Below are positions 6,765 to 10,060 of a DNA stretch of 10,060 bases, one piece after another. The DNA is from Bacillota bacterium (lineage in GTDB: Bacteria > Bacillota > Clostridia > Tissierellales > Sedimentibacteraceae), in NCBI GenBank assembly GCA_023416855.1, contig JAEZGU010000093.1, positions 1 through 10,060 of the forward strand, given 5' to 3'. Position numbers and translations under genes: made by a program. The notes under the pieces were generated by a model, which saw only the letters and a list, made by a program, of their open reading frames with translations, ran no database searches and had not been told where the DNA came from. Each line of letters begins with the position of its first letter. The stretch's first letter is position 1.

Positions 6765-8438
6765 TTAATATTTCCTTGATTTCTTTTTTTGCGACTTAGA
6801 TTTATCTTCAAAGAAAGATTTGCCCCTACTTTGTCTTGACTTTTTCTCCTTTGATATTTCAATTATAACATCTTTACCTTTTATTTGAGCTTTACCCATA
6901 TATTTTAGTATCTTGTTCTTATGCTCTTCAGCTGCATTAAAGAAAGAATAGTTTTCCAACACTTCTATTTCACCAATGTCAGAACCGGGTATATCACATT
7001 CTCCTGCTACGGCTCCTAAAATATCCCCAGGTCTTATTCCCTGCTTTTTACCAAGGTTTACATGGAATCTAACTGTATTCTCCATGCTTCTTTCTTTGCT
7101 TCGGAGTGATTTCTTTCTTTCAGGTATAATATCGTTTAAATCTCTATCTTCAGAGTAATCAAACTTAACCAACTTTTTCATCATTGCAGCAATTAAAGTT
7201 TCAGCATCATATCCTAGCGATAATAATCTTTGAGCTAACTCTCTATTTTCACTAAAATCATTTTTTTCTATTACTTCAACTATACCTCTTATGAACTTAT
7301 CCTGTTTAACTTCATTTACTTTATCCACTGTAGGAATTGTTCTTTTTCGAAGAGGTTTTTTTGTATACTTTTCTATAGCTTCAATTTTCTTTATTTCCTT
7401 TGCTGAAACAAGTGTAAAGGAAGCTCCTTCTTTTCCTGCTCTGCCTGTTCTTCCTATTCTATGAACGTAATAATCTTCTTTTGAAGGTACTTCATAATTT
7501 ATTACTACTTCTACCTCTTTTATATCCAAACCTCTTGCTGCTACATCAGTAGCAATAAGTATATCAATTAATCCGTTGTTGAATTTATTTAAAGTGTCTA
7601 ATCTTTGAGCTTGTTTTATATCTCCGTGGATTTTATCACAATTATATCCCTTTTCAATCAACTGATCATACAATTCATCAACAGATTTCTTTGTATTGCA
7701 AAATACCAAAGTAAGTTTAGGTGTATATGTGTCAATTAATCTTGCAAGAGCATCTAATTTATCTGTATGCTTTACTAAGAAATAGCTTTGCTTAACTTCT
7801 TTTGCTGTTATGCCTTCTCTTAAAGTTTTTATCGGTACAGGATCATTGAGAAATTTCTTAATAATTTTTTTCATTTCATCAGGTATAGTAGCTGAGAATA
7901 ATAAGTTCTGTACCGGATGATCAACCTTACTAAGAATTAATTCAATATCTTCTCTAAATCCCATTTTAAGCATTTCATCTGCTTCATCTAATACGGCTAT
8001 ATTTAATTCACTTAACTTAATTACACGTCTTTCAATTAAGTCAATAACTCTTCCCGGAGTTCCTACAATAATTTGAGCTCCACCTTTTAGTTTGTTTATT
8101 TGATCACGTATATCAGCGCCACCATATACTGTTACTGTCTTAATGCCATCAGAGTACTTTGCTATTTTTCTAAACTCATTTGCTACTTGTACGGCCAACT
8201 CTCTTGTTGGAAGTAGAACAAGTGCTTGTGGCATGCGTAAATCTTTATCTATTTTTTCAAGAATAGGTATGGCGAAAGCCGCTGTTTTTCCTGTCCCTGT
8301 ATTTGATTGCCCTATTATATCTTTTCCTTGCAGTATAACAGGAATTGCCTCTTGCTGAATTTGTGTGCTTTCTTCAAAACCCATTTCATCCAAGGCTCTT
8401 TGAATGTTGTCATTCAAAATTACATTTTCAATTTTCAT
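6765..8438 (-). CDS. deaD: DEAD-box RNA helicase with DbpA-type RNA-binding domain (CsdA/DeaD-like)
   Basis: This is a 557-residue ATP-dependent RNA helicase. The Q-motif region is at 21-29. Motif I is SNTGTGKT (45-52), Ia PTRELA (77-82), TPGR (127-130), II DEAD (151-154), III SAT (182-184) and VI HRIGRTGR (326-333); all are intact. A linker and helical segment (about 370-450) lead to a DbpA-type RNA-binding domain at about 455-529 (VRFHVNLGKKQGIRPGDILG...), then a short Lys/Arg/Ser-rich tail. This layout fits CsdA/DeaD or CshA-like helicases acting in ribosome assembly, RNA turnover and cold adaptation; the exact name is uncertain. I prefer ATG at 8438 (MKIENV) to the ATG at 8450: AAAGGATGAT lies before the former, while AAAGG abuts the latter with no spacing. 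There is no terminator between its stop and the thrS promoter. Confidence 0.93.
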   Translation of the reverse strand: MKIENVILNDNIQRALDEMGFEESTQIQQEAIPVILQGKDIIGQSNTGTGKTAAFAIPILEKIDKDLRMPQALVLLPTRELAVQVANEFRKIAKYSDGIKTVTVYGGADIRDQINKLKGGAQIIVGTPGRVIDLIERRVIKLSELNIAVLDEADEMLKMGFREDIELILSKVDHPVQNLLFSATIPDEMKKIIKKFLNDPVPIKTLREGITAKEVKQSYFLVKHTDKLDALARLIDTYTPKLTLVFCNTKKSVDELYDQLIEKGYNCDKIHGDIKQAQRLDTLNKFNNGLIDILIATDVAARGLDIKEVEVVINYEVPSKEDYYVHRIGRTGRAGKEGASFTLVSAKEIKKIEAIEKYTKKPLRKRTIPTVDKVNEVKQDKFIRGIVEVIEKNDFSENRELAQRLLSLGYDAETLIAAMMKKLVKFDYSEDRDLNDIIPERKKSLRSKERSMENTVRFHVNLGKKQGIRPGDILGAVAGECDIPGSDIGEIEVLENYSFFNAAEEHKNKILKYMGKAQIKGKDVIIEISKEKKSRQSRGKSFFEDKSKSQKKKSRKY

Positions 8439-8472
8439 TAAATTTATCATCCTTTATTTTTATTAACTTCTC

Positions 8473-8501
8473 ATTATACTATGTTAGCAAACTTAATACA
8501 A
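8473..8501 (-). promoter_or_regulatory. Promoter of the helicase gene
   Basis: The minus strand has TATAAT (8473-8478) and TTGTAT (8496-8501) 17 bases apart; the -35 is weak (3 of 6). The start would be near 8466, giving a leader of about 28 bases, so there is no long leader of the type seen in some cold-shock genes. An inverted repeat brackets the -35 box. Confidence 0.6.
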
Positions 8502-8520
8502 TAAATATTTTGCTAAGTTT
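8484..8520. repeat. Inverted repeats around the helicase -35 box
   Basis: TTAGCAAA (8484-8491) is the inverse of TTTGCTAA (8509-8516), with a 17-base gap. A second, overlapping pair is AAACTTA (8489-8495) and TAAGTTT (8514-8520). The left arms lie in the promoter spacer, the right arms just upstream of the -35 box. This geometry fits an operator or a binding site for a dimeric regulator; no regulator is identified. Confidence 0.4.
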
Positions 8521-8576
8521 ATTAATAATTGGAATACACATGTATTTTTTCTATAATAAAATTTTTTATTCTCTTT

Positions 8577-8605
8577 TTAACAGTTATAATATATGCTATG
8601 ATAAT
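8577..8605 (+). promoter_or_regulatory. Promoter of the MBL-fold gene
   Basis: TTAACA (8577-8582) and GATAAT (8600-8605), each 5 of 6 to consensus, are separated by 17 bases. The start would be near 8612, 23 bases before the ATG, with an AGGAG ribosome binding site (8624-8628) in between. It is divergent from the helicase promoter. Confidence 0.6.
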
Positions 8606-8634
8606 AATAGTATAAATATAAACAGGAGTGAAAT

Positions 8635-9357
8635 ATGAAAATATATTACATTTACCATAGTTGTTTTATAGTTGAAACTAATAACACGTTTTTTATGTTT
8701 GATTATTTTAAAAATATAAAGGATCCAAAATCTGATTTTAAATTAGACATACTATTAGAAGATATTTCTAACAGCCAAAAACCACTTTATGTTTTTGCTT
8801 CACACAATCATCAAGATCATTACAATCATGATATTTTTACATTGATTAAAGGTAAAGCAAACACATACTATATATTAAGCAGTGACATAAAATTATATAA
8901 CAGCGTAGAAAATGTATATGTTGCTAAGCAAAACACAGAAAACAAAATTAATAATTTAGAAATCAATACATTTGGTTCTACTGATGAGGGAGTCAGCTAT
9001 TTAATTAAGGATGCTGAAATTACTGTTTTTCATGCAGGCGATTTAAATTGGTGGAAATGGCCTGATGATACTTTGGAAGAAGAAAAAGAAATGGAAAATG
9101 CATTTAAATCCATTATAGATGATATTTCAAAATTGAAACCTATTATTGATATTGCCTTTTTCCCTGTTGACGGAAGATTAGAGCAAAATTATTATTGCGG
9201 AGGAGAATATTTTATAGAGAAGCTTCAACCTAAAGTATTTATACCCATGCATTTTTGGGATAATTTTAGGACTACTTCTGATTTCAAAAATTATATGAAA
9301 AATACAAAAACAAATATTTTTGAAATAAATCATTCAAACGAAATATTACAGTTATAG
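8635..9357 (+). CDS. Metallo-beta-lactamase-fold hydrolase
   Basis: This is a 240-residue cytosolic protein with the metallo-beta-lactamase fold and no signal peptide. The metal-binding signature HNHQDH is at residues 57-62, giving H57, H59, D61 and H62. The remaining ligands are H133 and D136 (HAGDLNWW) and H206 (PMHFWD). The full dinuclear site is thus present. The N-terminal strand (YYIYHSCFIVET) is typical of UlaG/YycJ-like small hydrolases, a group with varied substrates (lactones, phosphodiesters, thioesters); a substrate cannot be assigned. The 'DLNWWKWPDD' stretch after D136 is a notable tryptophan-rich loop likely near the active site. The ATG at 8635 follows AGGAG at six bases. There is no clear hairpin after its stop, so transcription may continue into the acidic protein gene 114 bases downstream. 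Confidence 0.85.
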   Translation: MKIYYIYHSCFIVETNNTFFMFDYFKNIKDPKSDFKLDILLEDISNSQKPLYVFASHNHQDHYNHDIFTLIKGKANTYYILSSDIKLYNSVENVYVAKQNTENKINNLEINTFGSTDEGVSYLIKDAEITVFHAGDLNWWKWPDDTLEEEKEMENAFKSIIDDISKLKPIIDIAFFPVDGRLEQNYYCGGEYFIEKLQPKVFIPMHFWDNFRTTSDFKNYMKNTKTNIFEINHSNEILQL

Positions 9358-9374
9358 TTACCAACATTATTTAA

Positions 9375-9402
9375 TTGCCAATTTTTTTATAAAAATTATA
9401 AA
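9375..9402 (+). promoter_or_regulatory. Possible promoter of the acidic Asp/Tyr-rich protein gene
   Basis: TTGCCA (9375-9380, 5 of 6) is followed after 16 bases by TATAAA (9397-9402); TAAAAT two bases on gives an 18-base spacer. In such AT-rich sequence a -10-like box is expected by chance, so this is tentative. The leader would be about 65 bases. Confidence 0.4.
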
Positions 9403-9471
9403 ATAATTATCCTAAAAAATAAAAAGCTTAATATATATTACAAATAATATTTATTATTAGGGGGATTGGCA

Positions 9472-9966
9472 ATGAAGATAACTATTACAAATGAAAGCGG
9501 TGATTGGAAAGAAATGCTTTATACAAAGGATAAGGTAACATACGAAGTAAAAAATCAAGAGATATTGGACTTTTTTACTCAGTTGGCAGAAAGCTACTGC
9601 AACAATGAATGTATGGATGAAATGTATGAATGCCTTTATAATCTAATCAATTACGGTTACTTATATACAGATACAGAAACAGATATTAATTATTATGACG
9701 ACGACTATTATGATGATGAAGATTACGATGACTACGATGATTATGGCTATGAAGATGAACATAATATTATATCACAGGAAGGTTTTAAACTTATAGAATC
9801 AAAAATAGAATATTATGTAGACGGAGAATTGGTTACCAAAGAAGAATATGATGATGCATGGGATGATAGAATAGGTTATCTTGGCTCATCAAATTGGGAA
9901 GAAAACGGACTATCTATAATAAACGCAGATACAGATGAAATTATATTTTTAGGTAAAATCTCATAA
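9472..9966 (+). CDS. Hypothetical acidic protein with Asp/Tyr-rich stretch
   Basis: I do not recognise this 164-residue protein. An N-terminal segment (1-70) begins with a strand-like MKITITNESGDW and contains an alpha-helical stretch with three cysteines (C43, C47, C54). A low-complexity region at 74-96 has 11 Asp, 8 Tyr, 3 Glu and 1 Gly in 23 residues. The C-terminal part (about 98-164) looks folded, with YYVDGELVTKEEYDDAW and a strand-like end (EIIFLGKIS). It has no signal peptide or membrane segment and a strongly negative net charge. I chose ATG at 9472 because GGGGG (9460-9464) is seven bases upstream, whereas the in-frame TTG at 9466 is only one base from it. The Asp-rich stretch could bind cations or act as an electrostatic linker; neither is shown. 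It follows the MBL-fold gene on the same strand and faces a presumed convergent gene beyond the right edge. Confidence 0.8.
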   Translation: MKITITNESGDWKEMLYTKDKVTYEVKNQEILDFFTQLAESYCNNECMDEMYECLYNLINYGYLYTDTETDINYYDDDYYDDEDYDDYDDYGYEDEHNIISQEGFKLIESKIEYYVDGELVTKEEYDDAWDDRIGYLGSSNWEENGLSIINADTDEIIFLGKIS

Positions 9967-10016
9967 CTGTTGATGAACAATTGATAAGCAATGGATGGGC
10001 AGTTAATAATCATTGG

Positions 10017-10060
10017 AAAAAAAGAACCTGTATTGTGCTACTTAGCACTCTCATTACAGG
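10017..10060 (-). terminator. Intrinsic terminator at right edge, read on the minus strand
   Basis: CCTGTA (10027-10032) pairs with TACAGG (10055-10060), enclosing an inner GTGCTA/TAGCAC stem (10035-10040 with 10043-10048). On the minus strand the hairpin is followed directly by TTCTTTTTTT (10026 down to 10017). This marks the end of a minus-strand gene lying beyond the window; it may also stop plus-strand transcription if a U-tract follows outside. Confidence 0.7.

Noticed and set aside
6976..7158. Plus-strand open frames inside the helicase gene (also near 8143-8358)
   Set aside because: They are antisense shadows of an intact conserved gene with no domain or initiation signal.
8439..8450. 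Helicase start at ATG 8450
   Set aside because: AAAGG directly abuts this ATG with no spacing; the next in-frame ATG (8438) has better spacing and fits the family N-terminus. The difference is four residues.
8345..8638. Plus-strand frame spanning the helicase start and the divergent promoter region
   Set aside because: It overlaps the helicase 5' end and both promoters, is rich in Ile/Asn/Ser as expected for translated AT-rich spacer, and ends across the MBL start.
9991..10060. Small open frame starting ATG at 9991 and open to the edge
   Set aside because: It has no ribosome binding site and runs through the terminator hairpin; 23 codons open by chance is expected.
1..10060. CRISPR array, transposon, prophage, toxin-antitoxin or defence island
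   Set aside because: No regular spaced repeats, transposase, integrase, terminal inverted repeats or paired small toxin/antitoxin frames were seen; the DUF4342 and acidic proteins do not resemble any of these.

Overview
The window comes from a low-GC, AT-rich Gram-positive bacterium, most likely of the class Clostridia (perhaps near the Tissierellales). The inference rests on strong GGAGG-type ribosome binding sites, consensus sigma-A promoters, U-tract terminators, a T-box riboswitch ahead of thrS, and a DUF4342 protein. This placement is from composition and gene style, not a database match. The gene set looks like stable chromosomal housekeeping DNA. I found no transposase, phage gene, integrase, tRNA, rRNA, CRISPR array or recognisable defence module.

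Layout, left to right. (1) At 1-1118 (minus) is a two-component pair: an OmpR/PhoB-type response regulator followed by a membrane histidine kinase that runs off the left edge. Its promoter is embedded in the terminator of the gene before it. (2) At 1191-1685 (minus) is a DUF4342 protein with one hydrophobic segment, divergent from (3) an AEC-family transporter at 1866-2789 (plus) that uses a TTG start. (4) At 2808-4429 (minus) is a tight two-gene unit: nfo (endonuclease IV, base-excision DNA repair) then a uridine-phosphorylase-family nucleoside phosphorylase. It has a promoter just upstream and a terminator shared with the convergent transporter. (5) At 4541-6757 (minus) is thrS with a complete leader: consensus promoter, T-box with an ACU threonine specifier, UGGA bulge, and terminator/antiterminator. 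(6) At 6765-8438 (minus) is a DEAD-box RNA helicase with a DbpA-type RNA-binding domain. (7) At 8635-9357 (plus) is a metallo-beta-lactamase-fold hydrolase, and at 9472-9966 (plus) an unrecognised, very acidic protein with an Asp/Tyr-rich stretch. The right edge holds a terminator that reads on the minus strand, so a minus-strand gene probably ends just outside.

Most genes are independent transcription units with compact signals. Promoters sit inside or directly against the terminator of the preceding gene (at 1143-1189 and 4448-4529), or within a few bases of the preceding stop codon (thrS promoter behind the helicase). The only clear co-transcribed pairs are regulator/kinase and nfo/udp. 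The least explained items are the acidic Asp/Tyr-rich protein, the altered specificity loop of the nucleoside phosphorylase, and an inverted repeat around the helicase promoter. I do not see convincing evidence for a new multi-gene system.
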